From: Pirellulales bacterium
Lineage (GTDB): Bacteria; Planctomycetota; Planctomycetia; Pirellulales; Lacipirellulaceae
NCBI GenBank assembly: GCA_022841705.1
Contig: JALHQZ010000010.1
Coordinates: forward strand, 53,289-117,288
Reading direction: 5' to 3'
DNA: 64,000 bases
Shown here: one piece after another, positions 46,501-53,600 of the stretch
How the letters are laid out: every line of letters starts with the position of its first letter
How positions within the stretch are numbered: the stretch's first letter is position 1
The notes under the pieces: generated by a model
What the model was told of the DNA's origin: nothing
The model's database searches: none
Seen by the model: the letters and a program-made list of their open reading frames with translations, nothing else
Position numbers and translations under genes: made by a program

Positions 46501-46748
46501 TGGCGGGGCCCATTACTCGCCAGTAGCGTTTGGTAGTCACTCGGGCCAATTGTCGCGCCGAGATCGGGCGCATCTCCGAAGTCACTGGCCAGAACCAACC
46601 GCGGTTCAAGCGGTTCGATTCGTAATTTGCGAGTTCGATCAGAAAGCCGAATTTTTTCGCCAGTACTACGTGACTTCACCCGTCGGAACGGTGAAGCGGC
46701 GATAATCGGCTTGAGCCAAGAAGAATCCACCGACGCGCTCCCGGGCAT
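34542..46748 (-). CDS. Giant surface protein (4068 aa): five GEVED/FG-GAP modules, Ig-like pairs, dockerin-like end
   Basis: The N-terminus is basic, then LRIEPLEPRLVLAS (about 38-51), the LEPR-xL export motif of large planctomycete surface proteins. Five GEVED domains start with DFGDAP near residues 53, 878, 1703, 2444 and 3258. Each is followed by a block of FG-GAP repeats (GDLDGDGVxDLAVGA; 6, 6, 5, 6 and 6, 29 in all), each carrying an acidic Ca2+-type loop. Four pairs of Ig-like domains (SADAVRFRVTFSEVVQNVD type) separate the blocks. Residues about 3858-3963 hold four dockerin-like units, and the tail contains LLAARDAAFAELEQE. There is no PEP-CTERM helix, so anchoring is by other means. 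It is probably an adhesive or matrix protein. Start ATG 46748 has no strong ribosome site. It is preceded by a TIGR03032 gene 70 bases upstream. Confidence 0.9.
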   Translation of the reverse strand: MPGSASVDSSWLKPIIAASPFRRVKSRSTGEKIRLSDRTRKLRIEPLEPRLVLASDFGDAPDLGATIGPSDYQTLLASNGPRHIIDSTQTTLFLGARVDSEANGAPNSTADGDDRFTALARDDEDGVVNPLDLVLTAGSQPTVTVRATNATGSSAFLVGWIDSNGDGVFDNSTERAVANVPAGTIGGLFTLTFPELPITAAGQTFARFRISSDVGSFNAVGEVLGGEVEDYAASFIQRQDGFVDSSRTIKLSSGLSGLPALANGDRWGTSVANLGDIDGDGVADLAVGAYRDDGGGGGDRGAVYVLLMNATRTVKSHVKIASNLNGGPLLENYDLFGSAVAALGDFDGDGISELAVGATSSGTTGAVYVLFLNSTGTVKQSVRLSFDPLAHSSAGTVRYLGSALANIGDLDGDGLPELAVGDVGATEYGSSLIQTGAVWVFFLNPDGTLRAQQRIANGIGGGPTLASADNFGGSLVALGDMNSDGLVELAVGATGDDSGGGNRGAVHLLQLRSDGTVASRRKLTSGTGAIPALAQDDLFGGALTSPGDLDGNGTDDLIVGARRTDSNNPDSGAAYVLLLNSSGEVQRAVFVGNSMGGGLSTLQAFDYFGGALASLGDLDGDGLSEIVVGARGDDTGGAERGAAYVLSLLPDFFGPWVTSFTRWAPTSATTSANSVVFRAAFSEPVSDVDVADFSVNGLSSAVVSNVTLVNPAVYEITVSGGDLANFTGSLGLNLSFAANLVDISGNFLQRAEPPIDELYDFDNTAPIITSFIRHIPAGQITTADQLIFRASFSEAIQPPSPGDFEVVGAGMVLAVNPVTSSLYELVVGGEGLVEFNGSVSLNLALGQMIRDLAGNLLASGDPPIDEQYSLVNPLTDFGDAPDEALGTGSGNYRTTLADNGPRHTLVAGLRLGERASGETDASPNRAANGDDRFIAPEVDDEDGLVIPALDLNLTIGGAPTVAVRATNLTGAVAMLSGWIDYNRDGVFDNASERAQVAVPTGSNGAVFQLTFPQIPLSTAGGATYARFRISTDAAAEQPVGPALDGEVEDYVATVQKISGGLVDAALTKKVAHNTNGGPTLSNFSTYFGFATTSLGDLDGDGVPDLAVGVPLDDFAVAQGQPWFQTNAGSVYVMFMNADGSVKNRTLITGGQNGGPGALSTGDFFGASVANIGDIDGDGVIDLAVGAHGDDTGGDYSGAVYVLRMNASGSVKALNKISSSGNGGPVIASASEFFGRSIAALGDFDGDGIGDVLVGAPGADTGALNAGAAYVLLLNSNGTLKSHVRLASGINGGPALAHSDAFGGSVATIGDLDGDGVTDVAVGAAQYDRYSRLSGGNAVYVLLMNADGTIKTSRKISSASVSAGSDPIAFGASLAATGDLDGDGVGDLAVGSTFDDLGGVNRGSVRLVYLNPDGAPKASRVIGSSIGGGPLLSNGDNFGASITAFPDLNGDGLGELIVGATGDDTGLYGFGAFYTLFLAADTQVLAPFSFARQLPSAVSTNADAIVFRVTFAEDVFGVDANDFLTNSASTAIVTTVTQVSQLQYDVTLSGGDLANFSGAVGLNLAPTASIQDRSGNVLMSQEPAIDEVYVLDNVAPVVSFGRLAPATAITSADAVRFRVTFSEVVQNVDATDFVASAAAATVTLRQVNATEFEVTLSGGSLANFVGEVGLNLAALQNIADQVGNALPTLEPAVDEAFTFVTSTLDFGDAPDSAVGAATGNYATTLADNGPRHVVVPGLRLGAGVDTEPDAVVSSDAESDDLFVTPDRDDEDALVGQTGQLTVTIGSAPSFALRATNSMGAAAQLYGWIDFNRDGVFDDSTERANAPVPAGSANVVITLTFPTVPTSGPVGTSMARFRLSTDVAAATSTGLAQDGEVEDYAVSLQRISDGLIDSTKNKRISSGVNGGPVFSTHARFGRALAPLGDLDGDGVPDVAVTSWSDPTPTSPSGAVHVLFMNADGTVKNSRTIGSQYNGGPTFSDYDGLGSSLAAIGDLDGDGITELAVGAYADDTGGINRGAIYIWSLNRDGFVRNSVKIAQGLNGGPSLVNNEQFGFTATPLGDVDGDGVPDLAVASRSTSNSIRVLNLNPDGSVKQTAQVTPASLFGSGVVGYNALGKSYTKLGDLDGDGVGDALVGLPSSNVGGIFTGSANVLFLRADGTVKRKLVLASGTNGAPNFTPSDGFGSSVTAIGDLNGDGLQELAIGASETSIDGTLGAVHILFLRPDATAPVLDLIIRATPLGALTNDDSLTFRISFNSEVVGVSPQDFVPSGTTTATVTAVTMILPSVYDVTVSGGDLATFNGMVGLNLAPGQNITDRAGNPLPTLEPATDQAYTLDNTPPTLAITRLVPLTALTSDRGVRFSLSFSEVVQNAGPTDFAISGPAGNFTLTPIGPTTYELTISSGLEGYIGEIGVNLVAGHNIVDAVGNALPTAEPSVDETFTRVASSFDFGDAPDSALGVGVGNYATQLADNGPRHTVVSGIYLGSGVDAEPETKSNWRASGDDAYITPDVDDETGALSSGSVLEVKLGLSPLVKLRATNLTATAANLYGWIDFNRDGVFDDATERASIGVAPGASNGLFTLTFPTVPLNNPTGETFARFRLSTDASAASSVGAASDGEVEDYAVTMTKLSAGVVNPVTNVEVAHNESGALVLGSNAQFGKAVTTIGDLDRDGVADLTVGASGMLSQGAVRLLLMNPNGTVKGSQLIAGSQFLGTGAFGWSVTAVGDLDGDNIQELAVGAPQDDTGGQDRGAVHLLFLNSSGTVRHSVKIASGTAGVPALANADLFGSALTALGDLDGDGVTELAVGAVGDDAAGGSSHGAVYVLFLNSSGDVKHSTELSSGVSGAPTLSSGDAFGRALAAIGDLDGDGVTELAVGAIGDDTGGFSSSYFGRGAVHVLFLNPDATVKSRVKIASGLNGGPPLAIYDSFGMSLANIGDLDGDGINEVAVGSPYDDAGGLNRGSINVLFLNAAGDVRERVKIASGLSGGPNLQDGDSFGGSVTLLGDLDGDGLTELAVGAANDDTVSTSDSGAIHVLRLQVDSSAPTLQGVRRLSPTAEITAADTLTFRVTFNEIVVNVDSADFQTSGATSATVASITKISDNVYDVQLAGGDLASHNGVVGLKLASGQNIADRLGNNLSAAEPPINQTYTVDNSPPTLSIRRMFPAVSLTSANALRFRLSFSEPVLNVDASDFIVTGTTASGVLATISPAEYELTISGGDLASLVGVVGVNIAPGANITDLIGTSLPVAEPAIDEAYTLVTSTMDFGDAPYSAVGIGSVRYATSLADNGPRHTIVPGLLLGTRIDEEPDASTATSAAGDDQFLSPDADDEDGLALPNFDTAFAIGSQPTISLQATNATGAPAMLYGWIDYNRDGVFDNNTERSAVAVPSNTTSGVFTLTFPTVSIGAIAGATYARFRLSTDPAAANPTGAASDGEVEDHELVLTSLGDGSADGARTKLIANGVNGGPILASRDYFSSAIAALGDFDGDGVPDLIAGSPQDDTGGSDRGAIYLLMMTPSGAVRSSLKIASGVGGGPSLVSGDRFGSSVATLGDLDGNGVIDLAVGAAGDDTAGFDRGAVHVLLLNANGTVKSTLKIASGSNGGPNLLSNDAFGGALAALGDLDGDGITELAVGARGDDTGGSNRGATYVLFLNSTGSVRSSVKLAHNTNGGPALATADGFGHALAAMGDLDGDGVPDLAVGAAGDDTGGSNRGAVHLLLLNRSGTARARVKLASGAAGGPTLANGDAFGSSLATIGDLNGDGVAELAVGTPNDDAGGYNRGSVQVLMLSPTGQIKSSLRITTNQNGGPVLTTNDYFGVAVAAAGDFNGDGLTDLAVGQIGRVSQAHRGALQTLFLKPLAIPSLPGDFDRDGEVDSEDYNLWRQSFGVTSGPGLAADGNRDGVVDTADYSLWRDNLGATHQPGDFNRDGIVDPPDRALWAQYFGATSGLGLLADGVSDGVIDAADYTIWRDNFTSPLAVATSAVSSQLLSITSPIAPSPARRAAHDRQDLHSVAMSSSQPARTTELLAARDAAFAELEQESAQAERFIRRVPSRAPVVRGDQTRFGAFKEVSRLG

Positions 46749-46818
46749 GGACTGAGGTTGAGTAACCGCGCTCAGGGGCAGCGCTCGATTTCGCTTGTAA
46801 GCTGACGTCTGCTACATT

Positions 46819-47997
46819 CTAACTGTTAGCACCAGAATCTTCAATCAACATCAGCCGCTCAATTTCCGTGGTTTTGAAACCCACTGCCATCGGCTGGCGG
46901 ACTCCCGACAGCACCACGGCATCGTAGAGCTCAGTTACCATTGTCCCTTCCAACCGCAGCCATTCCGATACACCCCCGGTGCGGAGGTCGATAATCTGGA
47001 GGCCACAACGGGCCTCGGCATCCTTGCTGCTGAGCCGCTCGTCAAGTTCGAGTCCTTGAAAGGATAAATGCCTGGGCTTCGAGAGGGTCGCGATGGCGTA
47101 GTCACCCTGAAAAGTGAGCCCGCGCAGGTACCCAGGGCAGAACGCGACGGGCTCGAACTTGCCACTCGCCAGATCGACACGGCCAAACTCGCCCGTCCCG
47201 GAGTTCAGCACCCACAACTGCCCTCGATACCACCGCGGCGAATGCGGCATCGAGAGCCCTGTACAGACCGCTTCACCGGTAGCGACATCCAGCACGCAGC
47301 CCCCATCCCGCCGCTTATCGCGCCAGCCATCGGCCACATCCGACCGACTCACCACCGTCACATAAGCGGGCCGACCGTCGCGCATTGCAAGGCCATTGAG
47401 GTGACAACGATCTTCGGGCACCAGCGCCGAGAGAAACGGTGGACGCCAGAGCGGTTTGAAGTTGGCTCGCTCGCTGAGCGTGGCAAGACACCCAAACATT
47501 GTGTTGACAAAAATCACTTTGCCTTCGGCATCCACCGCCAAGTCGTGGACATCCACATGCCCCGTCGTGTAGCCGACGCGCGGGATGTAGGCAAAGTCGT
47601 AACCGCGGCCGACCCATTGGGGCGTTTGCTCGGCTTCATCACCTTCCGCTTGCGCGGCCACGGCGGGCCTGTAAGGGACGGCGTTTGCTGGCGCCTGCTC
47701 AAGCCGCCATAGTTGATAACGGGAGCTCAACCAGATTGTCCGTGCGTCGGGCGACGCCCACATCCCCATACAGTGGTTAAAGGTCCGCTCGAAGACCGAC
47801 AATCCAGTGTCTTCCGGTCCCAAGGGTGCGGGTGCCCCGCTGATCGATTTCCGCCCCACCAGAAATAGCTTCCCGGTTTGATAGGTGGTGAAGGCGAGAC
47901 TGCAGCGCTCTTGCGTGAGCCAATCGAGAAAATACCGCGAGCCCAAGGCGTTCAGCCAGGGCTGTGACGAAGGTGTTAATGGAGCTTCGGTGGACAT
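46819..47997 (-). CDS. TIGR03032-family (DUF4915) propeller-like protein
   Basis: The start is set at ATG 47997 (MSTEAPLTPSSQPWLNALGS), the usual beginning of the family; the frame to 48126 adds a non-conserved stretch. 392 residues with family motifs SRYFLDWLTQERCSLAFTTY, FNHCMGMWA, WLSSRYQLWRLE, HVDVHDLAVD, NTMFGCLATL, RCHLNGLAMRDG, LSMPHSPRWYRGQLWVL, NSGTGEFGRVD and CPGYLRGLTF. These are consistent with a six-bladed propeller. Its role is not established; members recur in planctomycetes and cyanobacteria. It lies 70 bases upstream of the giant FG-GAP protein gene on the same strand, so it may assist that protein's maturation or bind the same ligand. Confidence 0.88.
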   Translation of the reverse strand: MSTEAPLTPSSQPWLNALGSRYFLDWLTQERCSLAFTTYQTGKLFLVGRKSISGAPAPLGPEDTGLSVFERTFNHCMGMWASPDARTIWLSSRYQLWRLEQAPANAVPYRPAVAAQAEGDEAEQTPQWVGRGYDFAYIPRVGYTTGHVDVHDLAVDAEGKVIFVNTMFGCLATLSERANFKPLWRPPFLSALVPEDRCHLNGLAMRDGRPAYVTVVSRSDVADGWRDKRRDGGCVLDVATGEAVCTGLSMPHSPRWYRGQLWVLNSGTGEFGRVDLASGKFEPVAFCPGYLRGLTFQGDYAIATLSKPRHLSFQGLELDERLSSKDAEARCGLQIIDLRTGGVSEWLRLEGTMVTELYDAVVLSGVRQPMAVGFKTTEIERLMLIEDSGANS

Positions 47998-48105
47998 CAG
48001 GGGCCAGCAGGAAGTTGTGTTGAGTTCGTACCAACTCCGTCTCACGATACCGGAAAGCTTTATTGGGAGCCACCAGTATCTACTGAGAGTGAAGCAATTA
48101 CCAAC

Positions 48106-49236
48106 TTGGTCGCCAATTTTAAGCACACGGCTGATCTTGCGGCGGCGACGGTGCTACCGTCGAGAGGCGATCCGACGGCATTACGAGCTGCGGTGTCTCC
48201 GAGTTTCGAGACGGCATTCGGCAACTCTCCAGCGCCGAGCATCTCCGCAAATTACACATTCACGATTCCTGGCGACTACGTTGTCGCCTTGCGTGTATCA
48301 GACCGCGAGGCGGGTGGAGTCGACAGCACTGCTGGTGCTCTCATCACAATCACCAGCCTTTTGGGAGACTACGATTTTAGTGGCCTCGTTGATCAAGCGG
48401 ACTACCACGTCTGGCGCCAATACTTCGGCGCGACGGATGAAGAGAGACTTGCAGCCGATGGGAATCGAAATGGAACAGTCGACATCGCTGACTATACGAT
48501 TTGGCGGGATAATCTTGGTGCGATGCTGCCAACCCCAACTCTTCTCGGTGACTCGAACCGCAGTAGCTTGAATCAACCAGCCGATAGCTTTTTGCAGGCC
48601 GGGGATGCGCGGCAAACCGCCGACTCGTTTCACGAACAGACGGAAGCTTACGCCGGCTGGCTCGTTTCAAACCGATTGTTCCTGAGTGAAGTTGATGCCT
48701 TGCGTCGCTGGGCGAAGCTGGCAGGGCTCGCCGAACGATTCACTAATGAACTGCTCACGAGCGAGCCCTATCGCCATTTTTGTCATCGCTGGCAACTGGC
48801 CGGGCTGGCGAGTTGGGAATTGCCAATCCCTCAAGGCCCCATTTTCAACGGCGATGGGCTCCCAAGTTCCTGCATTCCAAGCGGCATCACGCTCACTGTT
48901 CCAAACACGGTCAACATCCCTGCCCGATTCAGGATTCAGGATCTCCTGGTTGACATTGGCTCGGCGGCGGATGCAACCCACCTTCGGGAATGGCGGCAGA
49001 TTCTCGACCGCCGAACGGGCGGCGCCCACCTCGGCCCCGCACGTTTCGCCCACGCTAATTCACTGACTACTGTCGAAGGGCTGACGTGGTCTAGCATTGG
49101 TGTTTCCGTCGTCCTTCACCACGATTACGGAAGAACCTTTTTCAAATGCCACTCACATCTCGCCGCTCCGAACGGGTATACCCTTCGCAGGGACCGCAAA
49201 TGCCCGCCAGTTAACAACGTACCGTTCTTGACCTGA
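48106..49236 (+). pseudogene. Chimeric remnant: dockerin-protein 3' end fused to an unknown gene fragment
   Basis: The frame is open upstream of the nominal TTG, into the opposite strand of the TIGR03032 gene, so no true start exists. The first part has a PKD-like strand set (ANYTFTIPGDYVVALRVSD), then two dockerin-like units (LLGDYDFSGLVDQADYHVWR and DGNRNGTVDIADYTIWRDN), the end of a surface-protein gene. From about residue 165 a helical, Trp-rich unrelated part follows (QTEAYAGWLVSNRLFLSEVD, ALRRWAKLAGLAERFTNELL, HRWQLAGLASWELPIPQG), with no PEP-CTERM or stop between. This looks like a deletion fusion of two genes. The second part may be the fragment of a conserved planctomycete protein that I cannot name. 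Confidence 0.55.
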
Positions 49237-49294
49237 CAAACCGCGCTGAATACGACCCGGCCAGCGCCCTCTGCCAACCCGAAAGTCTCCTCCT

Positions 49295-49319
49295 CCCCAC
49301 CGCGGTCGCCGCGGTGGGG
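49295..49319. terminator. Perfect 11-bp hairpin after the chimeric gene
   Basis: CCCCACCGCGG, loop TCG, CCGCGGTGGGG. It lies about 60 bases after the stop at 49236. Only a weak T-rich tail (ATTCTTATT) follows on the plus strand, so it may act as a terminator or an RNA end-stabiliser. Confidence 0.5.
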
Positions 49320-49956
49320 ATTCTTATTCAGGGGCACCCCTGATGTGTGAGTTGGGCGATCCCGTTCCGCGAATCCCCCTCCCGTGTCCGACGCACTCGG
49401 ACGCGTTCGGTAGCGGACATTACTCCTCGATCAAAGTCCATGAAGTACTCGATCAAACTGCCGGCCGCGCGCTCGGCGCGGCCTTTTGACCGGCGGTCCA
49501 ACAACCGGTGGCGTTTGCACCACTCGCCTAACTTTCGTAGAGGCCGATTGATCGGCACCCGGCAAGATATCAAATGACGATCACGACGCTCTGGCAAGGG
49601 CTAGAACCGCAGATACCAGGACGACATGGTCGGCCCCGCGCGGGCGGCCCAGGGCGTTTGGTTGCGATTCTCGGCGCTGGTGATGCAACCAACCGCCAAC
49701 CAGCCACCAAAGTTGTTGGTGGCCGATGACCGATCGGGGCAAGTCTTTGTTGAGGATGGGAATTGATACCCCGCAGAGCAGTTTGGGTTGCACCGAGGTG
49801 CCCAGCAGTTTCGCGAAAATCAGCACGCGATCCCGGTGGTCAAAACTGTTCAATCCGCCGTCAGCCCGGACTCAAAAATTACACCAACCGCCACACAAAA
49901 GGTATCTCCGAAGGTATCACCAAACCAAAATCACAATTGCGGGTACATGCAGAAAA
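49320..49956. other. Gene-poor stretch before the tRNA scar
   Basis: Only short overlapping frames on both strands. The last 150 bases on the plus strand read PTATQKVSPKVSPNQNHNC near 49880-49950, which resembles the Ser/Pro-rich tail of planctomycete tyrosine integrases. That would fit the neighbouring tRNA scar but is too short to call. Confidence 0.35.
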
Positions 49957-49984
49957 CGAAAAAACCTCGGTAAAAACCGAGGTT
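49957..49984 (-). terminator. Intrinsic terminator of the tRNA-Pro remnant
   Basis: On the minus strand AACCTCGG and CCGAGGTT pair around a six-base loop, followed by a T run. It starts 8 bases after the tRNA discriminator base, the usual place for a tRNA terminator. Confidence 0.7.
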
Positions 49985-49991
49985 TCCGAAG

Positions 49992-50033
49992 TCGGGCTGA
50001 AAGGATTTGAACCTTCGACCTCTGCGTCCCGAA
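49992..50033 (-). tRNA. 3' half of tRNA-Pro(CGG), integration scar (not a functional tRNA)
   Basis: On the minus strand: anticodon loop TTCGGGA, 3' strand of the anticodon stem CGCAG, variable loop, T arm GAAGG-TTCAAAT-CCTTT, acceptor strand CAGCCCG and discriminator A. Upstream of the anticodon loop the sequence (TTGGA) cannot form the stem partner CTGCG, and no D arm exists. Matching tRNA sequence starting at the anticodon loop and running to the 3' end is the classic target of tyrosine integrases. The plus-strand protein frame over it is an artefact. Confidence 0.8.
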
Positions 50034-50159
50034 TCCAAGTTTTCGAACCGCGATTTTCTACATTTTCCACGGGTAATTCGCGGATTATGCCCTCGTTTCA
50101 CGTGATTTTCAACGGTCGGTTCCGCTATCGATTTACCGATGAATTTCCATTTTTACGCG

Positions 50160-50186
50160 AGTTATCCGGTACTATACCGGATAACT
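50160..50186. repeat. Perfect 12-bp inverted repeat near the integration scar
   Basis: AGTTATCCGGTA, spacer CTA, TACCGGATAACT. It is AT/GC-balanced, too short in its loop for a stable RNA terminator with T run, and fits an operator or a recombinase/excisionase binding site. Confidence 0.65.
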
Positions 50187-50411
50187 ATTCGCCACGGAGA
50201 CACGGCTACCAGCCGATTTCAAGCCGGGCTTAAATGCCATTTGATTTCCCAGAAATCAAGTCTTGAGAGTTCGCATTCACACACAAACATACACATTCTT
50301 CCACAGAATTACGCGGTAGCTGCGACTTCAGAGCGTGCCCAATTTCATTGGCAGCCGCCCCAAGGATCCGGTCAGCGTTGGTGAGAATCGCGGTCGTGCC
50401 CGCGGTACCGA

Positions 50412-50640
50412 ACTAAATTCCCGCCCCAACCGCGGCAAAACGTAAGTACCCTCTCCCTAGCCTGCAGCCCTCACCGGCGGCGGGCTTTTTTTATGTCCGC
50501 AGCCACCCCTGGAGACCGTTGTGTGAAGCCCATGATCTTCTTAACTGTGATTGCGGCGCTCGCGGCCCTGGTCTGGACGTTGGGCTGCAAAAGCCGAGCG
50601 TCACAAATCGCCATCGTGGCCTTAGTCGACGGTGTCTGTG
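50412..50640 (+). pseudogene. Truncated copy of the cassette leader, terminator and lipoprotein gene start
   Basis: This matches 61003-61200: the same CTAAATTCC block, the same terminator at 50459-50492 (AGCCTGC pairing GCGGGCT, then T7), the same spacing, and the GTG start at 50523 followed by KPMIFLTVIAALAAL and a WTLGC lipobox, then SRASQIAIVAL. After that the match stops and the frame runs into the opposite strand of the giant gene's 3' end. It encodes at most a lipoprotein signal. Confidence 0.75.
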
Positions 50641-50656
50641 GGGACGCAGCACAGTT

Positions 50657-53600
50657 TCATTTCACCCAAGGGCTCGTGAATCGCAACTCGAGCTCGTCGT
50701 CTGGGCTGTCGGCGACGGGATTGTCGCATGGCTCTCGCATAAATTGAAGCTCACCCGAAGCGACATTCGTTCGCTGGGTGGCTGACGAGTGAAGCAGCAA
50801 GAGGTCCTCGAGTTTAAGCATTGCAAACGCCTCATCACGTGCTTCGACAACACTATGTGATCGACTTGCTGGACTGACGGTCAATACCCTCCGCCCCTGC
50901 GACAAATCCGCTCGTACCTCGAAGCTTTCGATTAAATGGCTCCCGACTGATCGTAAGGAAGTTAACCCCATGTCGCCCACGATCGGCGAGAGTGGCATTA
51001 CCTCGCTATTCGGCGCCGCCTTATTAGTTGAAGCTGCTGTTTGCACTGGAAGGTGCGGTTCTTTGGTGTACGGCTCGCTCACTACGAGAAGGGCCTCCCT
51101 GTCAACCGGCTCGATGCAATCGACTGGCGCATGTGCAACGTCGTCAACGTTGTCAGCCTCTTGATTGGTCGGAACGGAAATCGCGCTGCTGGCAGCGTTA
51201 ACCGCCGCAGAAGCGGGCGGCAGTATCAACGCCGGCGCTAAGTCGCCATAGTGGCTTTTCCAGACCACATAGTCTCCGGAATCGACGACTCCGTCCCCAT
51301 TGCCATCCGCTCGCGCATTCTGGAGAGAACCACCGGTGCTCTGCAAATCTCGCCAGACTGTGTAGTCGGCCGCGTCCACTTGACCATCCCAGTTGTAATC
51401 ACCCACGTTGTAGGTCGTAACCGTTCCCAGAAACTCGACATCGGTTGACACGACGTGTACCGTTGCGGACGCCTCGGTGGCAACGATCACCAATTGCGAA
51501 TTCGGGTTGGTAAAGACGATCGGATTGAATTCCGCCGCACCACTGCGCACTCTCATCATTCCTTCCGCATCGTCGTCCTCGATAATCGCGTCAAAAACGC
51601 CGGCCGGCAGCACCACGACTAGCGTATCGACCTCGCTCGCCCCGATGTCGAAGCTCTCGACGCTCTCCCAATCGATGGTCACTAAGTCGCCGTTGGATGG
51701 AGACAACCACTGCCGCCCCGCACCACCTCCGTCTACGCGGTGGACGATCTGTTCATATCGGCCACCAACGATCGTAAGAGAATCGGCCGCTGAGCCGCCG
51801 ACTATCGAATAGTGGTCGCCGCGGTAGCTTTCCAGAGAGAAATCGACGACAAAGTCGGTCGTCGCGGCGGCCTTGCCTGCAAGAGTTGCCGATAGTGCAT
51901 CGGCCAGTTCGCCTGACGCGACCACGTTATTGCCGTCGAGCAGTTCAATGCCGTCTCGACTGCTGTAGAGAACTAGTTTGGTTGGTTCCGTTTCCGAGCC
52001 GATTGCGGAATAACTCAAATCGTCGTCGTTGAGGAGATAGCCTGTGCCTTGGGCGATCCGGATAGCCGCATGCTGGCTGTTCTTCAGTTGCAAGCCGAAC
52101 GTTTCATCTGGCTCAAACTCGCCATCGCCAATGATCGTTACCTCGATTGTTCGCGAACTCGTGTCACCTGGAGCCCAGGTGAGAACACCGGCCGCCGCCA
52201 AGTAATCCAGCCCCGCAGCCGCCGAGTCGTCAAACGTCTGGAAGTCGACCGAAACGGTTTCGTCGTGATCGCCGAGGATCTCGACCATAAATCGCATAAC
52301 TGAGTTGCCGTCGTCGCCCTCAAAGAGAAACCCGTTCGAGACGCCCAGCACAGGTGGAATGACCTGCTCAATCGTCTGCTGCGCCACGCGAGAATCGAAG
52401 TTGGGACTCTGCGCACCGGTGTAGTCGCTCAGGACGTCCGCAATTGTTCGGATCCCGCCGCCGACATCGCCAAGAGAGGTCGCTAAATCGACTTGGAACA
52501 CCTTCTTGATACGCGCCAACTCGTTGAGAAGTGAAGTCGGCGTTGAGAAGTTCGGGAGGCGTAAGGCTTGGAGTCGCTGTGTGCCCAGTGCGATTAGTTC
52601 GGCGGCGCCCTGCATCACTTCAGCAGACAGAGCTACCCCCGCTCGATTACCCCCGGCGGAAATCAAGCCTCGCAGCAACGTAACGTCCCCGAGGTCCAAC
52701 GTAATATTGGCCCCTGATAATCGATCCGCCAACAAGTCAAAGATATCCTGGGCGTGATGTTGCACCGGAAGACTAGAAACACCAGATAGCAAGGACGCCA
52801 TTGCCATCGCTATGCTTGAGACTTGTACCTGCCGCACGTAGGCGTCCGAAGCTAGTTGATCTCCGGCAAGCAAATCGTACGCGGGATTTCGGACTCTCAG
52901 GTCATATTGTGAAAGGCCCAAGCCGCGACGGACGCGATCGTAAGCTTCAACGACGTCAGTACCTGAGCGTCTAGCAAGCGACTCCACGAGCGTTGTGAGG
53001 GGGGTGACAGCGAAGAATCCCACCGGTGCAGTGAGGCGTTCCCCAAAGGGATTCCCAATGGAAGCATCGACTCCGCCGATTAACACCAGGCGGCCCTCGC
53101 CGGGACCAATAACGCCATCACGATCTACATCGAAGTCTGGCGAAATAAGCAGGGCGAACGAGCCATCGATATCGGTCGTTGCGGTCGGCTCCAGCGGTTC
53201 GTCGGCGTCCCGCCGGCCGTTTTCGTTCAGGTCGAGAAAGTCGACTATGTCGTTGAAGTTGGCGTCGAAAAACACAGTGGAGCCAACCAAGCGGCCTTGG
53301 TAGCCGGTGCTGATCAAGAGCGTTCCAGGCGACGCAGCGACGGCTTGGATCCCGTTCGGCAACACGCCGGGTATCTGCACACCGATGGCGCCAATTGGGA
53401 CGACTGCTGTCGAAGGCGAGGTTTCGATGGCCAGTGTGCCGGGAACGATAACGCCAGGATTTGATGCGTAAACAACCTTTTGTTCATTCGTCTCTGGTGG
53501 TGGCGTTGTCCCAGATGTTCGTTGTAAATCGAGAATGTCGATATTGGCGGCGGCGTATCCCCCAGTCACTTTTGCTTCTATCGAATTGTTAGCCAATAGC

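Noticed and set aside
34860..46600. CRISPR-like periodic repeats
   Set aside because: The period is that of protein repeats (about 60-70 residues), with no spacers or cas genes.
34542..46748. Many long plus-strand frames opposite the giant gene
   Set aside because: They mirror the FG-GAP and GEVED repeats, have no start context, and repeat with the same period as the coding strand.
49328..49597. 89-residue minus-strand frame
   Set aside because: Arg-rich, no family, no ribosome site; the opposite strand is equally open.
49763..50233. Protein frame containing GLKGFEPSTSASRIQ
   Set aside because: It is the translation of the antisense of a tRNA 3' half, a known artefact, not a gene.
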